A stretch of 64,000 nt of DNA from Posidonia oceanica (taxonomy: Eukaryota; Streptophyta; Magnoliopsida; Alismatales; Posidoniaceae), in NCBI GenBank assembly GCA_037176725.1, contig JAZBRS010000013.1:12403001-12467000 (forward strand), read 5' to 3'. The notes beneath the pieces were generated by a model. That model saw nothing but the letters and a program-made list of their open reading frames with translations, did not search any database and was not told where the DNA came from. Position 1 is the first letter of the stretch, and every line of letters begins with the position of its first letter. Made by a program: the position numbers and the translations under genes. Positions 1-12,959 of this stretch are shown one piece after another.

Positions 1-253
1 AGGTCCGACGCACTTCCTCCAGCGTAGGAGTCAGCTCTGTCCTACCGAAGCGAAAGACATGATGCGCTGGTTTCCAGAACCTTGCAGCAGCGTAGAGGAG
101 ATGCCGACTTACTTCGACGTCAGCTACCTTCAGAAGCTTGGATGGAATACCCCATGTGCGCAGCTTCTCGTGGTCAACTTCAGTGAGTTTGCCAATCCAC
201 TCTCGTAGGGCATCCGAGCAGTGCATGGGGGTGACCAGAGTAGGATAACCCAT
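1..253 (-). CDS. E additional ORF: PMD-like protein, N-terminal part
   Basis: The start codon is at 253-251 on the minus strand and 84 codons are open to the window edge. The protein matches the start of the intact 400-codon ORF of B (56851-58053) at about 71 of 84 positions, most changes being conservative. It includes the WGIP, DVEVSRHLL and ELTPTLEEVRR segments. It lies about 1.5 kb downstream of pol in the same orientation, exactly as in B and C. The family looks like the plant mobile domain (PMD). Unlike E's gag-pol, this stretch has no visible break. Function in the element is unknown. Confidence 0.75.
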   Translation of the reverse strand, partial: MGYPTLVTPMHCSDALREWIGKLTEVDHEKLRTWGIPSKLLKVADVEVSRHLLYAAARFWKPAHHVFRFGRTELTPTLEEVRRT

Positions 254-1756
254 TGTGCGAGAGGGAGAATGCAGGCTGCTGGTGCAGAAATCTTAGGTAC
301 CTGTAACCAAGGTTGCAGTTCATCAGATCAGATATAAGCATGTAACCATTGGCTGATAAAGATGCAGATTTCAAAGCTAGCAGTTTAGCATGTTCAACAG
401 TTAACATTCAGAGTGCAGATATTAAGCATATTCAGACAAAGGCGGTTCTGCTTGTAGGAAAGTGGTTGGTCGGAGCTCTAGACCAGCGCAGCTTGAAGAA
501 GGTCGATGCGTGCTTGACAGAAGTGCTGTCTCTGTGCCGAGTCAAGTTTTGTAGAGCGGGAAGATAGAAGGAGGGTGATGATTGCTGCTGTGCATGCATG
601 CAGGGTTTATGATTGATATGCGTAGATATGTGCATGATTTATAATAGATGTTGTAGATGTGTGCATGATTTTTGCTTATACGCTGTAGCCCTCAGCATAT
701 GGAGTGCTTAGCTCCTGTTGTAGAGGAAGAGAGGGGTCCCTGACTCACTGTACTCTACTCAAACTCTTAACTTGCTGGTGACGCTCAGGAAAGGGTTATT
801 TGCAGTGTGTGGGTGGTGGGTAGTGAGGATAGGCTCCAGGCCAAACTCCCAAGGACCTATACCTACTCTTTTTGCTCCCTCATAGGCGTGTAGGTTTCCC
901 CTATCCCTAACTTAGAGGTAATGGGCACCTGGTTGAAGCTGGGGAGCTGCTTGCCAAGCCTTGCTGGGTTTATAGGCTCTACGGGGCTTATGTATTCCCT
1001 AGGCGCAAACTTTAGTTCCTCTCTAAGATAGGTAAAGGGGGCGGGATCGTGCTGCTTGCTTTTTTCTAAGGTTGACTTTTGTCTTCCCTCCTTTTTCTTG
1101 CTTTTTTTCTTTTTCTTGTTCTTCTTTTTTCTTTTCTTCTTTCTTTCCCTTTTTTTTTTTGTGCAGGCTTCCGCTGTCCCTAGCTTAGAGGTAATGGGCG
1201 CCTAAGTTTGAGGTGGGTTTGTAGGCTCCCAGGTGCGAAATGGTGGACCATCTCTGAAGCAGTTCGGAGGGACAGGGTTATGCTACATGCCTCTATCTCT
1301 AGGGCCTGTTTCTGCCTTCGCCTTCTATTTGCCTTTTCATTTATGCCCATGCTCAGACATATTCTATTATGGCTCACATCCTTGCTCATACCCTAGCATG
1401 TTATCTCCCTCGAGAGGTGCAAGTCCTAGGGGTTTGGTTATTTCGCCTATTCTTATTTGAAGGGTGGCTCCCTCACTAGCTAAGACGCCTAAGTTGTGTC
1501 AGGTGAGGCAAGGTAGACTCCTTCTAGAGTAGGCAAGCACATCCGATTTCATCATCGGGCCAAGTGCAATGCGTGATTTTGCTGAGGATTTTTGGGTTTT
1601 TTGCTTGAGATATGCTGAAAGAGGTGGAAATGCAGGGATATGTGCAGAGAGTGCGAGAATGCAGAGGGGCAAGATTGGAATGCAGAAGAATGTACAAAGG
1701 TAGTGAGAATGCAAAGGATAGGACGGAAGAGAACGCCCCGCAAGGCAAGGGCCGAG
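254..1756 (-). other. E spacer between pol and PMD ORF
   Basis: No convincing coding sequence. Positions 1040-1160 are a long pyrimidine tract, purine-rich in element sense; B has an A/G-rich tract at the same relative place (55910-56045). Positions about 1380-1570 match a block also found just 3' of pol in C (24600-24770) and B (55545-55700). Another shared motif lies around 690-730, a CATATG within a block about the CTCAGC sequence. The spacer may carry signals for expressing the downstream ORF, but nothing here proves that. Confidence 0.6.
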
Positions 1757-4700
1757 CTACTGATAGTACTTCTTGAGGTAGCATGCATTGACCGGCTCTG
1801 ACTGTCCAGTCTGGTCCATGTCCTCAAGAATCGTTGCGCCACTTGAGAATGTCTGCTTAACCACAAAGGGGCCGCGCTAGTTGGGTCGGAATTTGCCTCA
1901 ACTGTCTGGCAGGTGGATGGCTCGCAAGACGAGATCCCCTAGCTAGAAGCTCCTGGGCCACACCTTCTTCAGGTATGCTCTCGCCATCTGCTTCTGGTAG
2001 TAGCGAGCGTTGTGCATTGCTTGCAATCTACGCTCATCAATCAGGTTGAGCTGGGCGCAGCAGTCCTCAACCCACTCTGCTTCTTCCAACTCTACTTCTC
2101 ATAGGATCCGCAGCGAAGGAATCTCCACTTCGACAGGCAGCACTGCCTCCATGCCGTATGCCAACGAGTATGGGGTGGCTCTTGTTAAGGTCCACACTGA
2201 TGTCCTGTACGCCCAGAGTGCGTACGGGAGCTTGTCATGCCAGTCTTTGTGGGTTTCTGCCATCTTCTTCATTATTTTCACAATGTTTTTGTTGGCAGAC
2301 TCCACTACTCCATTTATCTGCGGCCAATAAGGTGAGGATCTATGATGCTTGATCTGGTGCTTTTGCAAGTACTCCTCGATCCTCTTTGCAATGCGGCCGA
2401 GCCGTTGTCAGAGATGATTGCATGCGGGACGCCATACCGGGTGACAATGTTGTTTCTGATAAACCTCTCTGTCACCGCGGCTGTGACCGCCTTGTAGGAG
2501 GTTGCTTCCACCCACTTAGTGAAGTAGTCTATCACTACCAAAATGAAGCGATGACCATTCGATGCAGCAGGGTGTATAGCACCGATGACATCAATCCCCC
2601 TGGTGGAGAAGGGCCATGGCAAGGACATGCTATGCAATTCCTGCGGGGGAGCGTGCATAAGATTACCATGGATCTGGCAATTGTGGCATCTACGCACAAA
2701 CTGGCAGCAGTCTGCCTCCATGGTTGACCAGAAGTAGCCTTGCAACATGATCTTCTTAGCCAGCAGCACGCCATTCATATGCGGACCACAAGTCCCTCCA
2801 TGAACTTGGAGCATTAGCGTGTCGGCCTCTGGCTTGCTTAAGCAGCATAGGAGCATCTGACTGTATGACCTTCTCTATAGCTGCCCCGCCCCTAACACAT
2901 ACTTCGACGCCAGACGCGCCAAAGTTCTTCTATCTGCTGTTGAGGTGCCAGGCGGGTGGTTACCAGACTCCAGGAAGGCCTTGATGTCACAATACCAAGG
3001 TTGCTCTTCTACCGGATCTGCCTCCTCTATGCTCATGCAATGCACAGGCTGCTCCATGCAGGTAACTGATACATCCACTGCTCGGTCTTCAGGTATACTG
3101 AGCCAGGATGCCAAGGTTGCTAGCGCATCTGCATATGCGTTCCTTGCCCTGTTCATGTACAAGAAGCGGATGCATGTAAATTCTTCTATCAGCTTCAGTA
3201 GGTGTTCGTGATATGGCACAAGCTTTGGATCCTTTGTTCTCCAATCACCATTCACTTGGGAAATCACCAGCATGGCATCGCTGTGCACATGCAGCTTCTA
3301 CGCTTCATGCTCGAGTGCGACCTTCAATCCCAGAATGCATACTTCATACTCTACTTCATTATTAGTGCATTTGAAGGTCAGCTTCCTTGCAAAGGGGATC
3401 ATCTGCCCCTGCGGCGTGGTCAACACTGCACCTATGCCTCGACCCTTCTTGTTGACAGCACCATCAAAGTACAACCGCCACTGCTCTAGATCTTCAGGGT
3501 CTTTCTCCTCAGAGTCCTCCATTGCAAAGAGGATGTCCTCATCCAGGAACTACATCTGGAGAGGCTGGTATTCAGGCAAGGGAAAGTCTGCAAGGTGATC
3601 TACCATGGCTTGGCCCTTCATGGCCCGCTGCGTGACGAAGGTGATGTCGTACTGAGACAACAACACCTGCCACTTGATGCATCTACCCACCATTGCTGGC
3701 TTCTGGAAGAGGAACTTGATGGGGTCATGTCGGTATAGAAGCCGAACTGGATACGCCATCATGTAGTGCCTCAGCTTCTGTGCAGCCCAGAAGAGGGATA
3801 AGTAGGTCTTCTCCATTGTGCTATACCTGGCCTCGCAATCATTGAATTTCTTGCTCAGGTAATAAATGGCATGCTCCTTTCTACCAGATTCGTCATGCTG
3901 GCCTAAGATGGCGCCCATGGAATGCTGCATGGTAGAGAGGTAGAGAAGCAGAGGTCTCCCCGATGTAGAAGGGATCAAAACAGGAGGCTTGATCAGAAGC
4001 TGCTTGATTTTGTCAAAGGCAGCTTGGCACTCCTCACTCCAGTTGATCTGTGCATTCTTCTTTAGGAGCTTGAAGATCAGTTCGCAGATGGGCGTGAGCT
4101 GTGCAATGAACCGACTGATATACTGCAGGTGTCCGAGCAGGCCTCGGACTTCTTTCTCTGTCCTGGGGGTGGCATGTCCACGATGGCCTTTGCCTTCATC
4201 AGGTCCACTTCAATCCCCCTTTGGCTAACAATGTAGCCCAGGAACTTGCCAGAAGATATCCCGAATACACATTTGCTGGGGTTGAGGCACAGCTTGTATT
4301 TTCTCAAGCAGTCAAAGAGCTTCCTTAAACAGGCAAGGTGATCCTCAGGCTCTTTGGTCCTGGCAATCATATCATCTACGTAGACCTCGACTTCTTGATG
4401 CATGAGGTCGTGGAAAAGTGCAGTCATCGCCCTCTGATAGGTTGTGCAAGCATTTTTCAACCCAAACGGCATAACTTGGTAGCAAAAGACGCCCCAAGGG
4501 GTGATAATGGAGGTTTTCTCCATGTCTTCTTCTGCCATTCTGATCTAGTTGTAGCCAGAAAAGCTGTCCATAAAGGAGAGCATTTTGTGCCCTGTAGTGT
4601 TGTCGACTAGGATGTCATTGTGCGGTAGTGGGAAATCATCCTTGGGACTCGCCTTGTTTAGGTCCCGGTAGTCGATACACATGCGGACTCGTCCATCCTT

Positions 4701-6122
4701 CTTGGGCACTGGCACAACGTTTGCAAGCCACTCAGGGTAAAGGACGACCTTGAGGAAGTTAACATTATGCTGCTTCATGATCTCCTCCTTGATCATGAGT
4801 AGCCACTGTAGTCGCCATCGCCATAGCTTCTGCTTTACTGGCCTTACGTCTGGGTCCAAAGGCAGCTTGTGCACAACTATCTCAATGTCGAGGCCGACCA
4901 TATCTTCGTAGCTCCAGGCGAAGACATCTGCATACTCCTTCAAGAATGCAATGAATTCTGCTCTAGCCTGGGGCGATAGATGGGCGCTAATGCGGACCTC
5001 TCTGGCTTCTTCTGCTGTGCCGATGCTGACATCCTCTGTCTCCTCTTCGACATGGAGGTTGGGGCCTTCTAGATCGTCGTTGTGGGGCCAGAACTCAGGT
5101 GACGATTCCTCATTCTCATCTTCGCCTGCATCATCCTCCTCTCCGTATGCAATAAGTTCCAAGAGGATCTCCTTCTCAAAGGTGGGATCTGAGATATCAA
5201 AGGAGTGCAAGTGTTCTACTACTTGACCCTGGTGACACTTCATGATGGTCACGCTTACCCGAGTGTTTCGGTATCCTCGGTGCGCGACCTCTGTCCTGGC
5301 AAACTCCTTGGCTGGCTCTGCCTGCTCTGATTCTGCTGCTGGATCTGCTGATTCTGCTATCCGTGCTGAAGCTGCCTGTGCTGAAGCTAGTTGTGTTGCT
5401 GCTTGCTGTGCGGGGGTTGCATAAGCTGGTTGTGCTACTGCTCGCTGCTGTGCTGTTGGTGCCTGTTGTGCTATTGCTTGTGCATGTTGTGCTGCTGCTG
5501 GTGCATGTTGTGCTAATGCTGCTACTTGCAGTGCTGGTGCTTGTGCTTGCTGTGCTAGCACTGATGCTTGTGGTGCTACTGGTGCTGCTTGTGGTGCTGA
5601 TGCCACTGGTATTTGCTGCGCTGTTACTTCCTCTACATGTTCCGGTGTGCATGCCAGAGATATATCAAGCTGGCGGCTGATCTGTGTACTACCGCCTGCT
5701 GCATTGCCTAAGTGGGGCATGCATTGCACAAACCATCTAGACCCACCCCCTAGCTGCAGGGTGATCAGCTCATCTGGCCTAGTGGGTGCCTCGACCGCTA
5801 GATCTTCCTCTAGGACCATGATAGAGGGATCTGCGGCCACGGCCTTCCCCTTCTTCTGTGCTGCCTCATGCTCTGTGACGTCCTGTGCCAGCGACGTGAG
5901 TTGCTCTTGGAACAGCTGCTCCAAGTCTCCCATTGAAAAGTCAATCTGGGCGTCCGCAGCCGCTCCTCCCTCCTCATCCGAGGGTGAGTCGACGTAGTAG
6001 GCGACGGTGACTTCCGATTCTTGGGCGACTGCTAGGCTTGCTGCCAGTTCTGGCCCGACTGCTGGGCTTTTTGCTGCTTGGGGTACTTGTTTCGCTGCTG
6101 CTGGGTAGGCTGCCAAGGTCAC
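1757..6122 (-). pseudogene. pol: E pol: RT, RNase H, archaeal-type RNase H, integrase; decayed
   Basis: In minus-strand order: an Ala/Gln-rich linker (about 5650-5280), reverse transcriptase with the YVDD catalytic motif at 4382-4371, the gypsy RNase H remnant (3978-3550), a second RNase H with its DGAVN motif (3522-3298 and on to about 2950), then integrase with zinc-binding region and DDE core (about 2850-2300) and a C-terminal part ending in KKYYQ at 1757. The double RNase H is diagnostic of the Tat lineage. Breaks include amber codons at 4547-4545 (a Gln codon in B), 3552-3550 and 3300-3298, and frameshifts near 4160 and 2370-2400. The element cannot make a full polyprotein. Confidence 0.9.
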
Positions 6123-9100
6123 TACTGCTACTGGAGGGGAGGTACAACTGTTCCTCTAGGGAACCAATGGCTGGGCCGCTATGCTTGGGGATGAAGCGCC
6201 GGTGCCCGTGGGTGATAGTGGTTGTCTCCCAGTAGCAGCGACGAGAATCTTCCGCAAAGCGAGATTTGCTGAAGCTGACAGCGGTGTGCCTGATAGAGCC
6301 GCCTAGTTTGCTTGTGGCGCTGTCGATGATGCGGGCCGAGTCACGCTGCCATCTGATCCGACTAACTGCGCCGTCGGAGAAGGTGATTTCCATGCTAGTG
6401 CGGTTGCGGCCACAAGCTAACTACTGGATGATGCCAGAGGGTGTGCTCTGGCGCTGTAGCTGTGGCTGTCGGTGACTTTGGTGAAGCTACAGGAAGAGGA
6501 GAAACTGTCAATCCCACCATAGGGCCTACCAATTCTACTGCTGCATCAGTGAGTGCCAAGCAAACTGACCGAGATGCTGTCACACTGAGCTGATCCTTAC
6601 TGCTGGTTGGGGCTGCTTCAATTATGCCAGACTCCTCCTTATCCGAGTAGTAGTCCTCAATGCAGACCCATTCTTCCATCAGCAGTAGAGAGCTTGGGCA
6701 TGACACTTGCTGTGCTGGGGCCTCACTGCTGTTTGCATCAAGGATACCTGCACTGGTGAAGTTAGTGAGGTCCCACGGGATAGCCGTCCTTTGATCCTTG
6801 AGCTGCATGCATCTATCTTCGCTGGACTGCAGGTCATATTTGAGACCTTCGGAGTCTCTTCACTCTGCTGCTCTGATCGGCTCAGCAATTCCCTGGCTGT
6901 ATCGCCGGAGCGGCGTTCCCTTGACATAGCCCCACCTGTGATAGACGTTTTCAACCATCCAGAAGGGTTGCTGTGAACGGCCAAAGAGTTAACACGTTCA
7001 AGATCAGGTATAAAGTTAACCGGCTCACACCGATTAACTCGATACAAGGCATCTGAAAGCTCAGGGTTAAAAGGGACAGTCTGCGAAGAGATGGGTGCAA
7101 CTACCTCGATCTGCTCCTTCTCGAAGTTTTCTGCCATGACAACGATAACATCGTCGCCGCGGCGAAACTTGATCATGTGGTGGAGGGTCGAGGGGATGAC
7201 CTGATGCTTGTGGAGCCAAGGGCGCCCAAGCAAGAAATTAAAGTTAGGCTGCAAGTCAACAATGTAGAATTCCACATTGAATGTGACCGGGCCAATGATA
7301 AGAGGAATAATCAAAATCCCTAGAGCGTCATGGTGAGTATTGTCAAAAGCTGTCATTCCCTTTATCGCCGGGGTGATATCCTCGGCTTTGAATCCGAGCC
7401 TGGTTACAGTGCGCAACGGACAGACATTAAGGCCTGACCCGTTATCAACCAGCGATAAGGGAATGCGGAAGTTTTTTTATTGCACCGTGACAAACAAGGG
7501 TTGGTTATGATTAATCCCCACTGAAGATAGCTCATCGCTCGTGAAAGAAATGATCTGAGGCTCCGCGATGACGCCAACCATGCTTTCCAGGGCCGCGGGT
7601 TCTATTGCTTGGGACACACGGGCTGCTTGGAACACTCGGAGGAAAGCCTCACGCTGTTCAGAAGAGGAATGTATAAGGTCCCAAATTGAAATGTCGACTT
7701 TAACCCTCTTGAGCTGGGAGGTAATGTCGATTTTATGGTGCGGCTTTCTGGTGGTAGAAGGAGATGCTTTGGGGTTACGCTCTGCGGGGTTAGGTGCAAG
7801 GGATTGGCTGGGTGCTAAGGGTGCTGCGGGTTGGCTAGCTGCTAGGGGTGCTGCTGGTTGGCTTGCTGGTGGGGGTGCAGCAGGCACTGGACAGCTGGGC
7901 CTTACCACCGATGCTGTGGGCTTGTAGACCCTCCCCGATCGCGTGACTTCTGCACTCGTTTCTGTGGCATAGTCATAGGGCACGCGATGGGGGTCCCAGG
8001 TTAAATCAATAACTGCAGGGGCCTGTGCTGCGAGCACAAGAGGGGATACAGGAGGGTTTGCTGGGCGATAGGGGAATGGGTGCTGCTAGTAGGTTGCTGG
8101 AGGTCTTGGCTAAGACCTAGCTAGTAGGCTGATTGGGGGTCCACCTAAATAGGAGGCAGGGGTTTGGGCCTGCGGTCTAGCTTGAAGGTGTACAGGGGCA
8201 GGGGTCTGAGGGTGCATGGTAGGGCAAGCGGCGGAATGCCCCGGCCTGGCACGCAGTCGGATCATATGAATCCCTGACTCGGAATCGGCAATGGCCGCAC
8301 GATAGAGAGAGAGAGAGAGGAAAGGACTCCGAGACATCATGAATGAGCTCGGAGGGGTCTACTACAGACGTAGCAGGCCCGGAGGGGGAGAGAGAATAGA
8401 TTCCCGAGGTCTCCGCACCTTCCGGATTGGAGTGCTCCAACAGGGGCTGGTGGACGATGCTGGGATGAGGGGATGCTAGTGCTTGTGCAAGGGCTAATGC
8501 TGATGAAGGAGCAGATGTAGATGCCTCGTGCGTGCAGATCGTAATCGTTCCCGATTCGATCAAATTCTGATTGGCGTCCCGCAAAGTGAGGCAACTGTTC
8601 ATCGAGTGCCCTACGGCTCGATGAAAGTCGCAAAAAAGATGCGCCTTATGCCAATGCGGAAGTGGATTTGGCAGCGGGCGAACTTCGGGAATCTTTATAA
8701 ATGTCACGACCTTGGGGAGGACGGCACTTAACAGCTCCACCAGTGGGGTGAATTGACGCCGCCGTCACCTTTGCCCGTGGGGCTGCGCTTGCCAGACCAG
8801 TGCAGCAAGATACACCGGTTGGGCGGTGGTAGTGATTTATGGTACAGGGGGTGCCCTAGGTGCTAGTGCGTACACTACTTGATTCAGGGGAGGCCGAACT
8901 GCCAACTGAACAGGCACGGGCGAGGGGTCGACGTAGGCGACAGTAGGTTTCGGCGAGTCCTTCTTCTTAGGATGGCTGCTGGTGCTACCACTGCTGCTAC
9001 TGCTGGTGTTGCTGCTGGTGCTGCTGCTGTTGCTGCTGGTGCTGCTGCTGTTGCTGCTGATGGTGGCCTACTTGGCAAACGCAGAGAGCACCGGGAAGTT

Positions 9101-10872
9101 GCCACTCCGTAGCGAACTCTCTACGCAGGTGCCAGCCCAAATCAGTGCGGTGAAAGTTGTGACAGGTTGAATGCTGAGCAGAGCCCCAGTAGTGGGCTAC
9201 GCACCTTCGATCACAATCTCGAGGGACTCCTCGTTAAAGGGTCCGTCTCGAACCTACGAAGCGAGTGCACGCCAGCGGCCGACATACTCCCCAAATGGCT
9301 CACTGGAGTTCTGTTTTGTTGCGACTAGGTCCGCGCACTTAGGGACTAGGTCCAAGTTGAAGGAATATTGTCCCAGGAATGCTTGGCTGAGGTCGCTCCA
9401 CGTCTTGATGCTGGCCATATCAAGTGAGGTGAACCACTTGAGCGCAGTGCCGATTAGACTTTTCTGGAACAAGCAGATTAGCAACCTCTCGTCAGCCTGG
9501 AGCTGAGTGAGATCTCCGCAGTATGCCTTCAGGTGTGCTATTGGACAGCCTCTACCATTGTATTTTTCAAAGACCGAGATGCGAAACTTCGGTGGGAGCA
9601 CCACCTCTGGGAAGTAATAGAGGTCCCGGAACTAGTAAGACTAGTGGTCTATACCCTGCACTTGTCAAAGCGCTTTATGTAGAACGGTGAACCTGTCGTC
9701 GTTGGATTCTGGAGCTGCTGCCAAAGGAGGTGGTGCAGTAGGGGCAGGGGCCACATACGCCGAATAGGACGCACCAAGGTGGTCCTCTAGATCTACCATC
9801 GCATCGCCTGGTGGAGCGACGGGATGGGCGACGTATTCGTGTGAATGTGTTGAGTGTGCTAGAATGCATGCAGGGGTAGGGTATTGCTGATGCAGGGGGT
9901 AGGAATAACTAGCATGCTGAGTGATAGGAGATGCAGAATGCTAGAGCGTCAGCTGCTGCACCGGCACGGTGCCGAGCAGCGGGCCTGAGGGATACTGTGC
10001 TCCAACTAGTCCTAAGGACTGGCCACCAAGTGCCAGAGGAGGATGCTGTGCAGGGTGTTGTGCATATGTAGGAGGCGGAAGCTGAGCCCCCATCGCCGGA
10101 GCAGGTGCCAGTGGAGTCGCCACTGTAGTAATCCTGAATTTCTGATCGTCCATGCACGATGCCAAAGCTCACGTGCACCGATCAAAATAGGCTCACTATA
10201 TGCGGCGGGATCCGAGGGATACTGCGCTCCAACCAGTCCTAGGGACTGGCCACCAGGTGGTAGAGGAAGATGCTGTGCAGGGTGTTGTGCATATGCACGA
10301 GACGGAAGCTGAGCCCCCATCGCCGGAGCAGTGAGTAGCTGAGGCGATGGTCTGGGTGGGAGAGTAGAAGGGAATGACTACGACGCAAGTGCAGGCCGCA
10401 GCGGGGCCTCGGGAACGACAAAAGTGAAAGAAGGGCAAAGAGATAGAGTCATGCCCTGCAGTCTCTAGGCAGTCTCCATCAGATGCCGATACTGCACCTC
10501 AGGGGGCCCGTCAGTGGGTATGCTGAGGTGTAGGGGCAGCGGGGGAGCAGAATCAAGCGGCTGGGACACAAACTGTCCAGGAGGCAGAGGTCCTAAGGCG
10601 GAAGTTGCCACAGCAGGATGGTTGTCAAAAGTGACATAACCCTGAGAAGGAGGAGTCAATGGCACCTCCAAAGTGTGGGCGATGGTTACCAAGATAGTCT
10701 CGACGACCGGGTCCGGCAGAGTCTGCCACTACTCCATAGAATACTGGGGAGACAACTGTACCAGAGAAGGAGACGCTGGTTCAGAGGAAACCAAGGCAAG
10801 AGTCGAAGGGACTGAAACGGCAAACCCCTCCGGGGCAATAGGAGTCTGGGAGTCACCAACAAACTGGGCCAT
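6123..10872 (-). pseudogene. gag: E gag-protease, decayed
   Basis: The start codon is at 10872-10870 (MAQ, as in A and B). Recognisable blocks are the retrotransposon gag capsid region (9604-9254, with KWFTSLD and EYVGRWRALAS), a C-H-H-C zinc knuckle (within 8740-8177; CDFHRAVGH then four residues to Cys), and the protease with its downstream LLGRPWLHKH segment (7416-6679). The aspartic active site lies in the damaged stretch near 7450. Reading frame is lost repeatedly. Between 9987 and 10331 the gene carries a duplicated piece with an LTR-end fragment between the copies (separate entry). Low-complexity CAG/CAA-type codons lie at 8970-9065. Confidence 0.85.
9987..10331 (-). repeat. Duplicated gag segment flanking an LTR-end/PBS fragment
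   Basis: Positions 9987-10104 and 10214-10331 are two direct copies of a 118-bp gag segment with roughly 10% difference. Between them, 10124-10213 matches the end of E's own LTR (12133 to about 12228), and 10122-10108 reads on the minus strand TGGCGACTCCACTGG, a PBS-like sequence. So an LTR end plus PBS sits inside gag. This looks like a reverse-transcription template switch or a recombination product. Confidence 0.8.
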
Positions 10873-12113
10873 CGCTAACCGAGAGTGGGTGATCACAAGG
10901 CTGTGACAGAGGGCAAGAGAATGAATCCTAGGGGGAGCTATTGTCGTGAAGGCGAAATAGCTCGAAAGAGGAAAGTCAGAAGCAGGTGTCGCAACAGGGG
11001 CGTCAGTAAGAGAATGCACTCAAGCTCCAGCTAAGGAACTTGCTCACTGACCTCTGCGCGAAAGGCAAGCAAACAACAAGGGATTAGAACCTGAAAGTAA
11101 AATGCAAATGCTTTGATGTATGTCATGAATGCAGATGTATGCTTTCTAGCATGCTCTCCCTCACCAATCTAGGGTGTCCTAGTAGGTAGTCTACTTCGGA
11201 CGCTCATGGGTGTACAGGTCACCGACTCAGGATAGAAAAAGTAGGTCCCACATCTTAATCCCGGCCCAAAGCTCAGGTGGTGACGTGGTGGTGCATTGGT
11301 GGCCTCGACCCTGCCAGAAGCATGGGTGGTACCCTCCACTAACACCGACACGACCCCCTGACAAGGGGGGACAGACCGATCTACTTACGCCACGCCAAAG
11401 CATTGGGGCAAGAGACCAGGACTATCCTTCTCAGACTGTAGGTGGACTCAGATGAGAAGAATGCATGCCCTATATGATGCTTCATGCAAATGCTTTGAGT
11501 TTTTTATCTTGTGTATTTTATTAACTCAAGGGGGTGCAGGTGTGTTGCAGTCTCTAGGTGCCCCTAGAGATGATTCTTTTTACTTGCTGTGTTTAATTAG
11601 TCGTGGGGGAAGCAATCAAGTCTCTAATTGTCCTTAGGCTAAATGCAAAAGGGGAAGAAAATCACCCAGACATGGCAAGCAATCAACATGAATCACTGCA
11701 ATAGGCATGCACATGGTATGTGCTAGTGCTGTGAACATGATAGTAAAAGGAAAACACTTACCACATCAAAAGGCAAGTATGCATGGTATGTGCAGGTGCA
11801 GTGGCATAGCATTGGTGTAAAAAAAGCATTTATCACTCAAAAGGCATGCATGGTGCACCAAGCAGATATTTAGACATGCGTAATGCAGGAAATAAAGCAG
11901 GAAATAGCAAGTAAATAAAGTAAGGGAAGGCAAGCAGTAAAGCATGTAAAACCAAGGCAAGCAGCAAAGCGTGTAAACAAGCAAGGCGGGCGAAAAGACA
12001 AGGTATGCAAAAGCAAAAGGCAAGCAAGGATGCAAAAGCAAGCGGCGAGAAAGCCAAGAGTGAATGCCGAAGTCTGGAATCCTTAGCGGAGCATCTGCTA
12101 ATGATTCCCAAGC
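10873..12113 (-). other. E 5' leader (untranslated)
   Basis: Region between PBS and gag, with no supported ORF. Positions about 11160-11460 match the leaders of A (33470-33780) and B (45900-46210), including a stretch around GTCGTGTCGGTGTTAG and the block just before it. Such a conserved leader is where packaging and dimerisation signals would be expected; that role is inference. The half nearest the PBS (11640-12060) is A-rich on the plus strand, with repeated GCAAG/GCATG words, and holds nothing else I can name. Confidence 0.6.
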
Positions 12114-12131
12114 TCCCCAACAGAGTTGCCA
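12114..12131 (-). other. E primer-binding site (tRNA-Arg-like)
   Basis: Minus strand reads TGGCAACTCTGTTGGGGA, one base after the LTR end (12133). Compared with A's PBS (TGGCGACTCCGCTGGGGA), all three differences are C-to-T or G-to-A changes, two of them at CpG sites, as expected from decay of methylated DNA. The consensus resembles the 3' end of plant tRNA-Arg (from memory ending ...CCCCAGTGGAGTCG plus CCA). Confidence 0.75.
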
Positions 12132-12562
12132 CTATAGTAATCCTGAATTTCTAATCGTCCATGCACGATGCCAAAGCTCGCGTGCACCGATCAAAACAGG
12201 CTCACTATATGCGGCGGGATCCGAGGGAAGAAACTTGACTCGGAAACGCTGGCAAAAAGAAGAAAAAGAAATGATAAGACAAATCGGAGTCGCCACCATG
12301 TCTATTAAGTTGGGAGACAAGGAGAACTGAGGGAAATGCATGAAAAGACATGCAAAATCGGATGCAAGGAGGGTGCAAAGGGATGCGACGCAATGCAATG
12401 CAATGCAATGCCATGCTATGCTATGCTATGACTCCTGCCTAGGATGAAGGAGAGGTCATTGCGGACCAAGAGAAAGGGTAAGGACTCCTGTTATGCATGG
12501 GGAAGGTGTTAGGCACCCCCGATACGTCCGAGAATGAACGCACAGGGAAGGTCTTTCTTAGG

Positions 12563-12567
12563 CAATC
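12563..12567. repeat. Target-site duplication, left of solo LTR F
   Basis: CAATC directly before the LTR start TGTTGACACC. The same five bases follow the LTR end at 18653-18657. Five-base duplications are normal for Ty3/gypsy integrases. Confidence 0.9.
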
Positions 12568-12959
12568 TGTTGACACCCCATCTTGACAGGCCCGGATCAT
12601 TTGGGACCCTCTGGTGACTTCTGGATCTAAACCTAGGTCAAACCAACCCCCAACCCTCTTCACTTTACCCTTCAAAACAAGCCTAACTTGACCTAAGTCT
12701 ACACCCATTTCCCAAGCCCAAAACTGCCCAAAAACCATAGGAAAACCCATCAACCCCTACTTAGCAAACCTACCCAAACACTTAAAAACTTTCAGCCCAA
12801 AACCATTCCCAAAAACCCTACAAAACTTAGGTGAAACTATCCTTTTTCTACACCTCAAAACCCCTCCAAAACTTGCTCAAAATCAGACCAAATCCCCAGA
12901 ACCAACACTAGAAACCGTAGGCTACACACTCCCCAATTTTCACCCCATTTCAAAACCTT

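Noticed and set aside
8966..9070. Host microsatellite of GCT/GTT triplets
   Set aside because: It is the Ser/Asn/Gln-rich stretch of E's gag, present in A and B at the same position.
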